A DNA stretch of 64,000 nucleotides from Hornefia butyriciproducens (lineage in GTDB: Bacteria; Bacillota; Clostridia; Peptostreptococcales; Anaerovoracaceae), in contig NZ_VUMZ01000003.1 of the NCBI RefSeq assembly GCF_009695915.1, forward strand, positions 204,750 through 268,749. Reading direction: 5' to 3'. This document shows positions 46,353 through 59,129 of the stretch, piece by piece; the first letter of the stretch is position 1, and each line of letters begins with the position of its first letter. Made by a program: the position numbers and the translations under genes. The notes beneath the pieces are model-generated. The model was not told where the DNA came from. It made no database searches and saw nothing but the letters and a program-made list of their open reading frames with translations.

Positions 46353-46541
46353 TTACTTGTATGCTTCCATACGCTTTTCGTGATATTCCTTGTCTCGGAG
46401 GTCAGCGGCTTCCTTGCGCTTGTCATCTCTGCGCTCGCAGATCACCATGTTGATCGCGGTTGCTGCCCACGAGAGAACCAGCAGGCAGAAGCAGCCGACC
46501 AGAATGTTACAGAGTACGGTTGAAATTACAATCTCGTTCAT
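46353..46541 (-). CDS. Small membrane protein in the replication block
   Basis: The 62-residue protein (MNEIVISTVLCNILVGCFCL start) has one transmembrane helix (about 3-30) and a highly charged cytoplasmic tail (CERRDDKRKEAADLRDKEYHEKRME). SD GGAGG is well spaced from the ATG at 46541; an ATG two codons upstream is too close. It may tether replication proteins to the membrane, but this is inference. Confidence 0.65.
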   Translation of the reverse strand: MNEIVISTVLCNILVGCFCLLVLSWAATAINMVICERRDDKRKEAADLRDKEYHEKRMEAYK

Positions 46542-46556
46542 TGTCATATACCTCCA

Positions 46557-47126
46557 TTAGTTCAGGAAATCTTCATCGTCGTCATCGGTTGCGAAGTCGG
46601 CCTCAGCACTTGCCTTGCCGCCCAGAGGCTCACCGGCACGAATCAGCTGCAGGTTGTTCAGGCCGCAGGCGATGCCACGGTTGCCGTTAGAGTTGAAGGC
46701 GTACAGGTTGATACTGGCTCTGCCATATACTCCGGAATAGACCTGCGAACGGGTGAGGATCGGGTTAAGATCCGCGTCCACGATGCCCGGCGCAGTAGCG
46801 GAGTTCGCGTTGATGAAGTAAGCATTGGCGTATGCCGGATCGTCCGGTCTCTCGGCGTCACCGTCCCTCAGCGGAGTCTTGATGGACTTGAGAGGCGGCA
46901 CAGACTTGCTGTTACCCTTGAGCTTTGCCTCGCCCTCGACGTAGGCAGCTTCGATCGCGGCCTTGATCTTGGCAATGGTCTTGGTATCCGACTTCGGGAT
47001 GATCAGGCTGACACTGTACTTCGGAGTGCCGCCGTTGATTGACTTCGGCTCCCAGACGTTGGCATAGCTCCATCTGGTGTCTTCGCCGGTGATAACTTTC
47101 ATAGGATTCTTTACTTTGTTAGACAT
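46557..47126 (-). CDS. DUF2815 phage single-stranded-DNA-binding protein
   Basis: The 189-residue protein begins MSNKVKNPMKVITGEDTRWS and shows the DUF2815 pattern: WSYANVWEPKSINGGTPKYSVSLIIPK, YVEGEAKLKG, SQVYSGVYGRASINLYAFNS and an acidic tail (DDDDEDFLN). Acidic tails are typical of SSBs that recruit partners. It always travels with the DUF2800 nuclease and family A polymerase, as here. The ATG at 47126 follows an SD formed by the end of the upstream gene. Confidence 0.9.
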   Translation of the reverse strand: MSNKVKNPMKVITGEDTRWSYANVWEPKSINGGTPKYSVSLIIPKSDTKTIAKIKAAIEAAYVEGEAKLKGNSKSVPPLKSIKTPLRDGDAERPDDPAYANAYFINANSATAPGIVDADLNPILTRSQVYSGVYGRASINLYAFNSNGNRGIACGLNNLQLIRAGEPLGGKASAEADFATDDDDEDFLN

Positions 47127-47127
47127 G

Positions 47128-48261
47128 TTATTTACCTCCATTGTCTTTGAAATCGGTTATAGCTGTATTCATTGCCGATCGTTTATCGCTCTCCGGCACG
47201 AGCGTTGGTTTGCCTTGTGGTTTCTCGATGAGCCCGGACAGGACTTCGTCAAAGCGAGCCTTGCCGAGCATCTTCTGCATGGCCGTGATTCCGAGCAGTT
47301 TCTGCTCATACGGATCAAAGCCAGCTTCTGTGACGGCTGCGGCGACGGCAGCATCATTGACGTAGCGCCTGTTGGAGCGACCTTCAACGAGCTTGAAGCC
47401 CGACCACTGTTTGCCGCTTATCGCCTGCGCGAGGGCATATTCCTTGATGTCGGATGCCCACGATACAAGGTCATCGATCTTGCCAAGGATGTCCTCTACG
47501 TCCTCATCGGTGAGGAGCGGCGGCAGCTTGAAGTCGTACTTGGCCAGTTCCAGATTGGCGTCGGCACGGGCACGGCAGGCGTTCTTGGCCTTGCAGAATC
47601 CGCACCATTCACCACAGAGGAAGTTGCCGTCACCTGCAAAGGCGAGCTCGGCAGCAGGCTTCAGTACGTCGTCCGCCCACGTATGCAGGTCGTCCTTTGA
47701 CAGTTCATAGGTGCTCAGGTTATTCCGGCGCGGCTGGTAGATCGTCATCCGGACAGTGTCGATGTCGTAGATGCCGTCAAAGAGCTCCAAGGCTCCGAGC
47801 GCGTAGCACATCATCTGTGGATTCTCAGTAGCGCTGACCAACACGCCGAGTCCGTATTTGAAGTCAATGACTTGCAGGGTGCCGTCTGCGATGATGATGC
47901 AGTCGGCGGTTCCGAAACCTTCCTCTACCCATCGGGAGAAGTCGACTCGCTGCTCGATCAGGACGACCGGATCGCTGCAGGTTTCCTTGGCGGCCTCGAC
48001 CTGTTCCAGAACGTAGGCGGCGTACCCGGATGCACAGTCGTCCATCTCCTGATTGAACCAGCTGAGGTTCTCTGTCGGATCATCGGCCTCCATGCCCAAC
48101 GCCGTCTTCAGCTTGTATTCGCACAGGCTGTGGGCGTCGGTGCCCTCAGCGGCGTAGTCACTGCCTTTATCCTCGTAGGTCTCGGAGAGCCTTGCTGACG
48201 GTGGACAGTGAATCCAGCGGTCTGATGATGATGCAGAGAGTAGTGCGTGTTTAGTTGCCAT
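47128..48261 (-). CDS. DUF2800 phage nuclease (PD-(D/E)XK type)
   Basis: The 377-residue protein begins MATKHALLSASSSDRWIHCP. Motifs include RLSETYEDKGSDYAAEGTDAH and the nuclease core FGTADCIIIADGTLQVIDFKYG, with acidic residues and a Lys (about 125-146). A C-terminal cysteine cluster (CGEWCGFCKAKNACR, about 213-227) is like the iron-sulfur site of AddB/Cas4-type nucleases. It probably resects phage DNA ends for recombination with the DUF2815 protein. The start overlaps the previous gene by 11 bases. Confidence 0.9.
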   Translation of the reverse strand: MATKHALLSASSSDRWIHCPPSARLSETYEDKGSDYAAEGTDAHSLCEYKLKTALGMEADDPTENLSWFNQEMDDCASGYAAYVLEQVEAAKETCSDPVVLIEQRVDFSRWVEEGFGTADCIIIADGTLQVIDFKYGLGVLVSATENPQMMCYALGALELFDGIYDIDTVRMTIYQPRRNNLSTYELSKDDLHTWADDVLKPAAELAFAGDGNFLCGEWCGFCKAKNACRARADANLELAKYDFKLPPLLTDEDVEDILGKIDDLVSWASDIKEYALAQAISGKQWSGFKLVEGRSNRRYVNDAAVAAAVTEAGFDPYEQKLLGITAMQKMLGKARFDEVLSGLIEKPQGKPTLVPESDKRSAMNTAITDFKDNGGK

Positions 48262-48559
48262 CGTCCAGTCCCTCCACATCCTTAAGCAGCGCCTTGTAGT
48301 TTGCCTTATCGACACCGGAGAGCTTCTCGGCACCATACTTCTTGAGCAGGTCGCGGATTTCAGCCGTGTGTCCTTTCCTTGACATATCTGCCAGAACAGC
48401 GCGGACATCTTCGAGCTTCAGTTCCGGTTCCTTCTTAGGTACCTCTTGATCCTGTGTGCCGGAGAACTGCCCGGCCAGCCAGTCGGCGGCGCTGTTAATA
48501 GCGGCAGCAGCATCGCGGAGCTCTTTGATGGTCAGATCCATTTCGCTCATTTTGCTCAT
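48251..48559 (-). CDS. Small early phage protein of unknown function
   Basis: The 102-residue protein begins MSKMSEMDLTIKELRDAAAA, with SD GGAGG at 9 bases. It has a helical N-terminus, a flexible linker rich in Glu/Lys/Pro, and a C-terminal helical segment (VRAVLADMSRKGHTAEIRDLLKKYGAEKLSGV) shared by many phage proteins next to DUF2800. A DNA-related role is likely from context only. Confidence 0.8.
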   Translation of the reverse strand: MSKMSEMDLTIKELRDAAAAINSAADWLAGQFSGTQDQEVPKKEPELKLEDVRAVLADMSRKGHTAEIRDLLKKYGAEKLSGVDKANYKALLKDVEGLDDGN

Positions 48560-48695
48560 GTGATTTTCCTCCTTCCTCGGATTGACTCTGGGCTGATAAG
48601 ACTTTGAGCTTTCTTGCCAGCCTTGCGGATACCTGACTGATTGCGATCAGAACGTCGATCACTTCTTCGTCAGCAGGGCTTCGTGTTCTGTACAT
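48495..48695 (-). CDS. Small early phage protein under motif copy 3
   Basis: The 66-residue protein begins MYRTRSPADEEVIDVLIAIS. The first 45 residues form an amphipathic helix pair (QVSARLARKLKVLSAQSQ); the tail is basic and cysteine-rich. It overlaps the next gene by 65 bases, which is long, but the SD GGAGGTGA is excellent and is the likely target of motif copy 3. Real expression of the overlapping tail is uncertain. Confidence 0.6.
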   Translation of the reverse strand: MYRTRSPADEEVIDVLIAISQVSARLARKLKVLSAQSQSEEGGKSHEQNERNGSDHQRAPRCCCRY

Positions 48696-48700
48696 GGGGT

Positions 48701-48775
48701 TCACCTCCAATCCGGAGCGTCTCGTTTTGTGCTCCTTACACTTCCCACTGGAGGTGATGGGTAGGGATTGACGAA
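48701..48775 (-). promoter_or_regulatory. Intergenic regulatory motif, copy 3 (anti-SD, hairpin, SD)
   Basis: The conserved block spans 48736-48775: plus strand TTACACTTCCCACTGGAGGT, 12 bases, TTGACGAA. In the minus-strand RNA the anti-SD TCACCTCCA (48757-48749) is a perfect 9-bp complement of the SD region TGGAGGTGA (48709-48701) of the 48495-48695 gene. Between them is a 5-bp hairpin (GGAGC with GCTCC). This is the clearest SD-sequestering copy. Confidence 0.65.
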
Positions 48776-48794
48776 GGAAAATTGAAAAGTTTTG

Positions 48795-48826
48795 ATTAGC
48801 AGCAAAATATATAAATTGCTGCTAAT
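48795..48826. repeat. Perfect 11-bp inverted repeat, possible operator
   Basis: ATTAGCAGCAA (48795-48805) and TTGCTGCTAAT (48816-48826) flank ten A/T bases. It lies between the sigma-like gene's terminator and the first early gene, where an early promoter would be expected. It lacks a T-run, so an operator is more likely than a terminator. Confidence 0.5.
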
Positions 48827-48830
48827 ATAG

Positions 48831-48867
48831 ACAAAAAGAAATCCGGCCACTGTGATGGCAGCCGGAT
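48831..48867 (-). terminator. Terminator after the sigma-like gene
   Basis: ATCCGGC (48841-48847) pairs with GCCGGAT (48861-48867); in the minus-strand RNA the stem is followed by TTTCTTTTTG. It starts a few bases beyond the stop of the sigma-like gene. Confidence 0.75.
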
Positions 48868-48874
48868 AACTACA

Positions 48875-49393
48875 TTAGATATTAAAGTGGTCGGGATATT
48901 TCTTTGCGAGGATCTTAGCGGCCTTGTCGATCTGGCTGCGGAAGGTCGTCCTCTTGATCTTGATGATTTCGGCGATCTCTCCGTCCGTCTTTCCATCTTC
49001 CCTGAGCCTTCCGATCTGGAACGCTTCAGGCATCAGTTCCTCCAGATCCTTAAACAGGTGCTCCAGCTCATCCATGTCGCAGATGATGTCTTCAGGTGAC
49101 GGTGACGGATCAACCAGCGTGTCAGCGAGGGTAACCTCATCGCCTTCGCTGTCAGAGACGGGTTTATCAAGTGACAGGGTGTCTCCGGGAGCGTGATATT
49201 CGCAGTCGTCACACATCCCGTCGCAGAGCCACCACTTGCTGCGAGGGCACATGCAGCGCCCGTGATACTGCTCGCGTTTTCTCTTGTTTGTACGGAAGCG
49301 GTCAAACTCCGCGTACTGTTCCGGTGTTACTTCGAACCAAGTTTTGGTTCCCTTGTCAAAAATACGTTTACTCTGATTTACATCTTTTTTCAT
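48875..49393 (-). CDS. Phage sigma-70-like transcription factor
   Basis: The 172-residue protein begins MKKDVNQSKRIFDKGTKTWF. A Cys-rich stretch (CMCPRSKWWLCDGMCDDCEYH, about 46-66) may bind metal. The second half has a sigma region-4-like part (LADTLVDPSPSPEDII, then LREDGKTDGEIAEIIKIKRTTFRSQ). It probably directs polymerase to phage or element promoters. The ATG at 49393 was chosen: the frame remains open upstream, but those codons lie in a strongly structured, apparently non-coding leader. Its SD (AAGGAG) is buried in a hairpin. The gene ends with its own terminator. Confidence 0.8.
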   Translation of the reverse strand: MKKDVNQSKRIFDKGTKTWFEVTPEQYAEFDRFRTNKRKREQYHGRCMCPRSKWWLCDGMCDDCEYHAPGDTLSLDKPVSDSEGDEVTLADTLVDPSPSPEDIICDMDELEHLFKDLEELMPEAFQIGRLREDGKTDGEIAEIIKIKRTTFRSQIDKAAKILAKKYPDHFNI

Positions 49394-49395
49394 AA

Positions 49396-49652
49396 AAGTA
49401 CGGGTCTCCTTAGCCCCACAGCCGCTGGGTCTTGTGGAGAAGCGGAGATCCCGTACTTGGGTGCCAGCAGCGAAAATGGACGCAGAAATCCCACCCGTCG
49501 CGGGAGAACAAAGTCTCCGCTTCAAGTTGCGTCCAGCTGTTCGCGTGCTGGTCTTGTATTCAGTTGTCGGCTTCACGTCTGTGGCGAACAGTCCCTCTAT
49601 GTGCACTCGGGACGATCACGTCGGTGAGCAGGAGCAGTTTAACGTCATGCTC
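49396..49652 (-). ncRNA. Candidate structured leader RNA before the sigma-like gene
   Basis: Four hairpins follow one another. AAGTACGGG-T-CTCC (49396-49409) pairs with GGAG-AT-CCCGTACTT (49444-49458). CCAGCA/GCGAA/TGGACGCA (49464-49484) pairs with TGCGTCCA/TTCGC/TGCTGG (49528-49551). GTCCC pairs with GGGAC (49591-49613) and GAGCA with TGCTC (49626-49652). The first stem contains the SD of the sigma-like gene. The region (49394-49663) has no credible gene. A regulatory leader or a separate small RNA are both possible; I do not recognise a known RNA family. Confidence 0.55.
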
Positions 49653-49663
49653 AGGACGGTTTC

Positions 49664-49858
49664 TTATTTCAAGTCAGCTTCATAAGCGTACATCTCGCTG
49701 AAAATGTCTGGCAGAATGCTGTCACTTGCATCTTCAACACAGTTCACACCGAAGCGCCTGAAAACTGAGTCAACTACTGCCGAGCCCAATTTGGAGCTAA
49801 CAACGGCAGCAGAGTTTTCGATACTGTCGATCCAGTTATGCCTTTCACTCTTTGTCAC
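49664..49858 (-). CDS. Small conserved-type phage/element protein
   Basis: The 64-residue acidic protein starts with GTG (MTKSERHNWIDSIENSAAVV) after SD GGAAGGAGG and contains SKLGSAVVDSVFRRFGVNCVED. I recognise the type from Firmicutes prophages and conjugative elements but not a function. It is the first gene of the minus-strand phage transcript. Confidence 0.7.
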   Translation of the reverse strand: MTKSERHNWIDSIENSAAVVSSKLGSAVVDSVFRRFGVNCVEDASDSILPDIFSEMYAYEADLK

Positions 49859-49921
49859 TGTTTTGCCTCCTTCCTGTCTCAGCGTCTCTATCCGGATAAA
49901 TAGCTAAGAGCTATTTCTTGT

Positions 49922-49969
49922 AGGACATTTTTGGATTTTGCAAAATCCTTTTTGACTTAAAAATGTCCT
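49922..49969. promoter_or_regulatory. Nested palindromes in the divergent promoter region
   Basis: A perfect 11-bp inverted repeat (AGGACATTTTT 49922-49932; AAAAATGTCCT 49959-49969) encloses a perfect 16-bp palindrome (GGATTTTGCAAAATCC, 49933-49948). It lies between the divergent phage and defence transcripts, 18 bases before the rightward -35 box, and could be an operator pair. The inner palindrome followed by TTTTT on the plus strand could alternatively act as a short terminator. Confidence 0.55.
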
Positions 49970-49986
49970 TAACGCAAACCGTTGCT

Positions 49987-50015
49987 TTGACAAATGGACA
50001 CTTTTGTGCTAAAAT
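49987..50015 (+). promoter_or_regulatory. Strong promoter of the defence block
   Basis: TTGACA (49987-49992), 17 bases, TAAAAT (50010-50015). A consensus -35 and optimal spacing indicate a strong housekeeping promoter reading into the ABC three-component system, with a leader of about 135 bases. Confidence 0.75.
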
Positions 50016-50155
50016 ATGTGCATCTGAAATCACCCGGTTAGCCTTACACCTAAGTGCTGAAATAATTATAGAAAATGGCATAGTTCGACTTGGGGATGGT
50101 TTGGCGCAGCGTGGTACATCTTGGTACAAAACTCTCAGAAAGGACGGGATTGTTC

Positions 50156-51292
50156 GTGGAGTTTAAGGAATTCTTTTCTATGATGAAAAATAGAATATCT
50201 GATGGCGCGGATGTTCCGTATTTCTTTAGGGATCTCGTTGCGATGATTACAGATGTTACGGAGGAAGAATGGGCGACACCAAAAGATCCGTCAAGCAAGT
50301 TGACGAAAGAGAACACTATTCGCTCATATGCAAAACGTGGCCTTTCTAAGAAATTTGCGCAGAGCATCGTATATAGACTGTCGCCGGAGATGTTTATAGA
50401 ATCTCTCAACACAAGGCCACATGCTGCGATTGCCCTATTGGCAGGTGACTATCGAAGTTATGATCCTTCTGCGACTTCAGATAATATTGCTCATAAACTG
50501 GCTTACTGCTTTATCGATATTATTCAGCGAGCAGCCGGTCTTGTTCCGAAAGATGAACTTGAACGGCAAAAACTCATGCAGCAGGCACATGAGTTAAAGA
50601 TCAAGTTTGGTGATTATCTTCGGGATGAAGCTGAGAATGTTTGTGCTTTCCCCGGATGCAGTAATTCATTGATGGTGGCGGATAATGGAAAGGCAACACC
50701 TGTGTTTGAAGTGTCCCTGATAGATAAAACCAAGGAGCCAAAGATCGACAATCTGTTAGCTATGTGTCCGCAGTGTCATGCGACATATGCAATCGATGAC
50801 AGCAAGAAGATTCTTAAAGAACTTCAGGGCATTAAGAAAATCCTTGTGGCACATAAGCAGAGCATGAAGCTTCTTGACGGGATGCCTCTGGAGAAAGGAA
50901 TAATAGGTGTCATAAGAAAGATCAAGAATATGAAAGAAAAGGACTTGTTAGATCCGTCCCTTGATCCGAAGGACATAAGAGAGAAACTTGATCCGGATGA
51001 GAACTTAGCCTTATATAGGACGGTAAAGAATTACGTAGACACTTACTATGTCACTCTGAAAGAAATCATAACAAGCGCAGATAAGCGCGGCGAGATTGAC
51101 TACGATGAAGTGCAGGATCAGATGAAGGCCATATACAAAAGACTGAAAAAGGCGAACAAATCCAATGTCGAAATCTTTAATGAAATATCAGAGAAAGTGC
51201 ATAAGGTAAGCCTGCAGGAAGACATTTATTGCCAAATCGTTGTGGCATACTTTATTGCAAAGTGCGAGGTGTTTGATGCAATTACCGAATAA
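50156..51292 (+). CDS. ABC three-component system protein with HNH-like cysteine cluster
   Basis: The 378-residue protein (from the GTG at 50156, SD AAAGGA) begins EFKEFFSMMKNRISDGADVP after the start codon. It has a helical N-terminal domain, a cysteine pair region (CAFPGCSNS and CPQCHATY, about 170-220) resembling a zinc/HNH fold, and a long helical C-terminus. This fits the effector-type component of the ABC-3C conflict systems described by Aravind and colleagues, which pair such a protein with a small middle component and a DUF2326 ATPase, both present downstream. A TTG at 50150 is an alternative start. Confidence 0.75.
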   Translation: MEFKEFFSMMKNRISDGADVPYFFRDLVAMITDVTEEEWATPKDPSSKLTKENTIRSYAKRGLSKKFAQSIVYRLSPEMFIESLNTRPHAAIALLAGDYRSYDPSATSDNIAHKLAYCFIDIIQRAAGLVPKDELERQKLMQQAHELKIKFGDYLRDEAENVCAFPGCSNSLMVADNGKATPVFEVSLIDKTKEPKIDNLLAMCPQCHATYAIDDSKKILKELQGIKKILVAHKQSMKLLDGMPLEKGIIGVIRKIKNMKEKDLLDPSLDPKDIREKLDPDENLALYRTVKNYVDTYYVTLKEIITSADKRGEIDYDEVQDQMKAIYKRLKKANKSNVEIFNEISEKVHKVSLQEDIYCQIVVAYFIAKCEVFDAITE

Positions 51293-51500
51293 ACTATATT
51301 CATATAAAAACAGCACATTATCGCTTGTACCGATAGTGCTCAGGGAAATAAAAGAAAGACCAGTCGCGGTGACTGATCTGTATAACCGGGTAAAACCATA
51401 TCTTAAAGACGCCACAGATTTTTTGTCTGTGATGGATTGTTTATATGCCCTGCGAGCTGTAGACATCAATGATGACGAGGAGGTGTTCATATGCTTGTAG
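51276..51500 (+). CDS. ABC three-component system middle component
   Basis: The 74-residue protein starts MQLPNKLYSYKNSTLSLVPI after SD GAGGTG. It has a winged-helix-like pattern (LSLVPIVLREIKERPVAVTDLYNRVKPYLKDATDFLSVMDCLYALR). It overlaps the upstream gene by 17 bases and the downstream ATPase gene by 10, so all three are coupled. Size, position and sequence fit the middle component of ABC-3C systems, thought to bridge ATPase and effector. Confidence 0.8.
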   Translation: MQLPNKLYSYKNSTLSLVPIVLREIKERPVAVTDLYNRVKPYLKDATDFLSVMDCLYALRAVDINDDEEVFICL

Positions 51501-53203
51501 AAATGTGGTCACCGGCATTTAAAGAAAAAGGGAAACAGCGTCCAAAAATACAATTTCATGAAGGTCTCAATGTGGTGCTGGGAAAAGAAGATGGAGCTAT
51601 GTCTATCGGAAAGTCAACGGCGCTGCTTGCTATTGATTATGTCTTTGGTGGAGATACCTATATTAAAAGTGATGGGGTAAAGCATGAAGGACATCATACG
51701 ATTTACTTCGCTTTCAAATTTGATGGGACAACCTATTACTTTGCCAGAAATACGGCAGAGGGGGAGACCGTTTTTATTTGCGATGAAAAATATGAGTACA
51801 CCGGAGAACAGTATACAAAAAAAGAATTTACAGACTGGCTGAAAGAACAGTATCATATGGATTTTCCCGGATTATCTTTCCGAATTGCCGTAAGCAGCCA
51901 TTTCAGGATCTATGGCAAGAAAAACATCGATGAGACTAATCCGCTGTTGGGTATCCCCGGCCAGAATATGGATAAGGCAATTACAGCTATTGTAACACTC
52001 TTTGATCGGTATAAAGATATTGAGGAGTTCAAAGATAACGTAGTCGAGCATAAAAAGAAACTCGATGCATATAAGGAAGCGAGACGATATCATTTTATTT
52101 CGGATCTCGTAGGCGGACAGAAAAAGTACGAAGAGAATCTGGCGACCATCCGTGGCCTTGAGTTAGAACTTGCAGCATTGGTACAGGAGGCAGAAAAGGG
52201 ATCTTCGGAGGAGGAGATTGAACTAAACAAGAAAAAAGCAGCTTTGACGAATGACAAGATGTCTGTTGAAAAGGTTATACATGCCAAAGAGATGAAGCTC
52301 CGTCTTGTGAACATGAATCTGGAGTATGGCCTGTATCCTACAGAGGCGGACATGGAGGCCTTGCAGGAGTTTTTTCCGGGGGTAAACCTTCGCAAACTGT
52401 ATGAAATTGAAAGATACCACCAGAAACTGGCCAAAATACTGGATGCACAATTTTCGGAAGAAAAGGCCGCGATTGAAGCGGAAATTGCCGTATTGCAACA
52501 GCGACTTGATGGTATAAAAGTACAGATCAAAGAACTTGGCTTTGTAGGATCAATGTCTCAGGAGTTCCTTGATAGGCACTCTGAATTAAAAGCGGAAATC
52601 GCAGCACTTAAAACACAGAATCAGGCATTCCTCACATTAAAAGAACTTCAAGAAGCAAAAGCCAATGCAGATGAAATTTTAAAGCGGAGCATAGAAGAAA
52701 TCCTCTATGACATTGAGAACACACTGAATTCAAAAATGGAGGAGTTCAACGATCTGCTATTTGATGAAAAGAAGAAGCCGCCACATGTGCAGTTCAATGC
52801 ATATAACAGTTACAAATTTGAAACTCCGGACAACACGGGAACCGGATCAAATTATAAAGGATTGATCATATATGATTTGGCGGTTTTGTTTACAACCGCT
52901 CTTCCGGCGATAGCACACGACTCGTTGCTCTTTGGTGATTTGAGCAAAGATGCTTTTGACGGGATTGTTCGCATATATATCAGCACAAAAAAACAGTTAT
53001 TTATAGCATATGATAAGCAGGGAGATTGTAGGCCTGAAACAAGAAAGGTTTTAGAAGATAATTGTGTGCTGAGGTTATCAGATAACAATTGTGAACTGTA
53101 TGGTAGATCATGGGACGCATACACAAAGGAGACCAACCAAAATGAAGATGAGTTACAACAAACTTTGGAAACTACTGATAGACAAGAACATGAAGAAGTC
53201 TGA
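51491..53203 (+). CDS. DUF2326-type ABC ATPase of the three-component system
   Basis: The 570-residue SMC/Rad50-like ATPase has an N-terminal nucleotide-binding part (GLNVVLG near 25 and Walker A SIGKST near 38-43). A long coiled coil follows (about 180-420, KKLDAYKEARR to LKTQNQAFLTLKEL). The C-terminal half holds the signature and Walker B region (GTGSNYKGLIIYDLAVLFT and DSLLFGDLS, about 450-490) of DUF2326. It likely senses invading DNA and triggers the partner protein. It overlaps the small XRE gene by 62 bases. Confidence 0.87.
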   Translation: MLVEMWSPAFKEKGKQRPKIQFHEGLNVVLGKEDGAMSIGKSTALLAIDYVFGGDTYIKSDGVKHEGHHTIYFAFKFDGTTYYFARNTAEGETVFICDEKYEYTGEQYTKKEFTDWLKEQYHMDFPGLSFRIAVSSHFRIYGKKNIDETNPLLGIPGQNMDKAITAIVTLFDRYKDIEEFKDNVVEHKKKLDAYKEARRYHFISDLVGGQKKYEENLATIRGLELELAALVQEAEKGSSEEEIELNKKKAALTNDKMSVEKVIHAKEMKLRLVNMNLEYGLYPTEADMEALQEFFPGVNLRKLYEIERYHQKLAKILDAQFSEEKAAIEAEIAVLQQRLDGIKVQIKELGFVGSMSQEFLDRHSELKAEIAALKTQNQAFLTLKELQEAKANADEILKRSIEEILYDIENTLNSKMEEFNDLLFDEKKKPPHVQFNAYNSYKFETPDNTGTGSNYKGLIIYDLAVLFTTALPAIAHDSLLFGDLSKDAFDGIVRIYISTKKQLFIAYDKQGDCRPETRKVLEDNCVLRLSDNNCELYGRSWDAYTKETNQNEDELQQTLETTDRQEHEEV

Positions 53204-53372
53204 TCTGCGAAAGAACGCAGGGATCAGCTCTTCGTCGCTTGCAAAGCTCACCAAAGATGGAAACGTCACAACAGAAGTGCTCGCCAAAATATGTAATGAG
53301 CTTCATTGTGATGTCGGAGACATTATGGAGTTTGTTCCGGATAAGGAGAGTAAAGTAAAACAGGAGTCCTGA
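53142..53372 (+). CDS. XRE-family small regulator
   Basis: The 76-residue protein begins MKMSYNKLWKLLIDKNMKKS and is a single Cro/CI-type helix-turn-helix (KSDLRKNAGISSSSLAKLTKDGNVTTEVLAKICNELHCDVGDIMEF). SD AAGGAG precedes the ATG at 53142. It lies between the ABC system and hsdR and could act as a control protein for the restriction genes or the ABC genes. It is also the only clear repressor-like protein in the whole element. Confidence 0.88.
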   Translation: MKMSYNKLWKLLIDKNMKKSDLRKNAGISSSSLAKLTKDGNVTTEVLAKICNELHCDVGDIMEFVPDKESKVKQES

Positions 53373-53424
53373 ATTATGGACGCCTAAAGTCATATTATTA
53401 TTCTGGAGGAAAGGAAGTGCCGGA

Positions 53425-59073
<5,649 letters not shown>

Positions 59074-59129
59074 TGTATAGATAATGTATAATTGTTGCTA
59101 TTGAAAGTTGTTTTAGAGGAGAATCAATC

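Noticed and set aside
49394..49606. N-terminal extension of the sigma-like protein through the leader
   Set aside because: The frame is open, but the sequence is dominated by long inverted repeats, and the ATG at 49393 gives the conserved-looking start.
49193..49701. Plus-strand reading frames opposite the sigma-like gene and its leader
   Set aside because: They lack SDs, overlap each other, and mirror the inverted repeats or the sigma-like coding strand.
50090..50155. ATG at 50090 as start of the first ABC-system gene
   Set aside because: It has no SD and adds residues unlike the expected N-terminus; GTG 50156 (or TTG 50150) follows AAAGGA.
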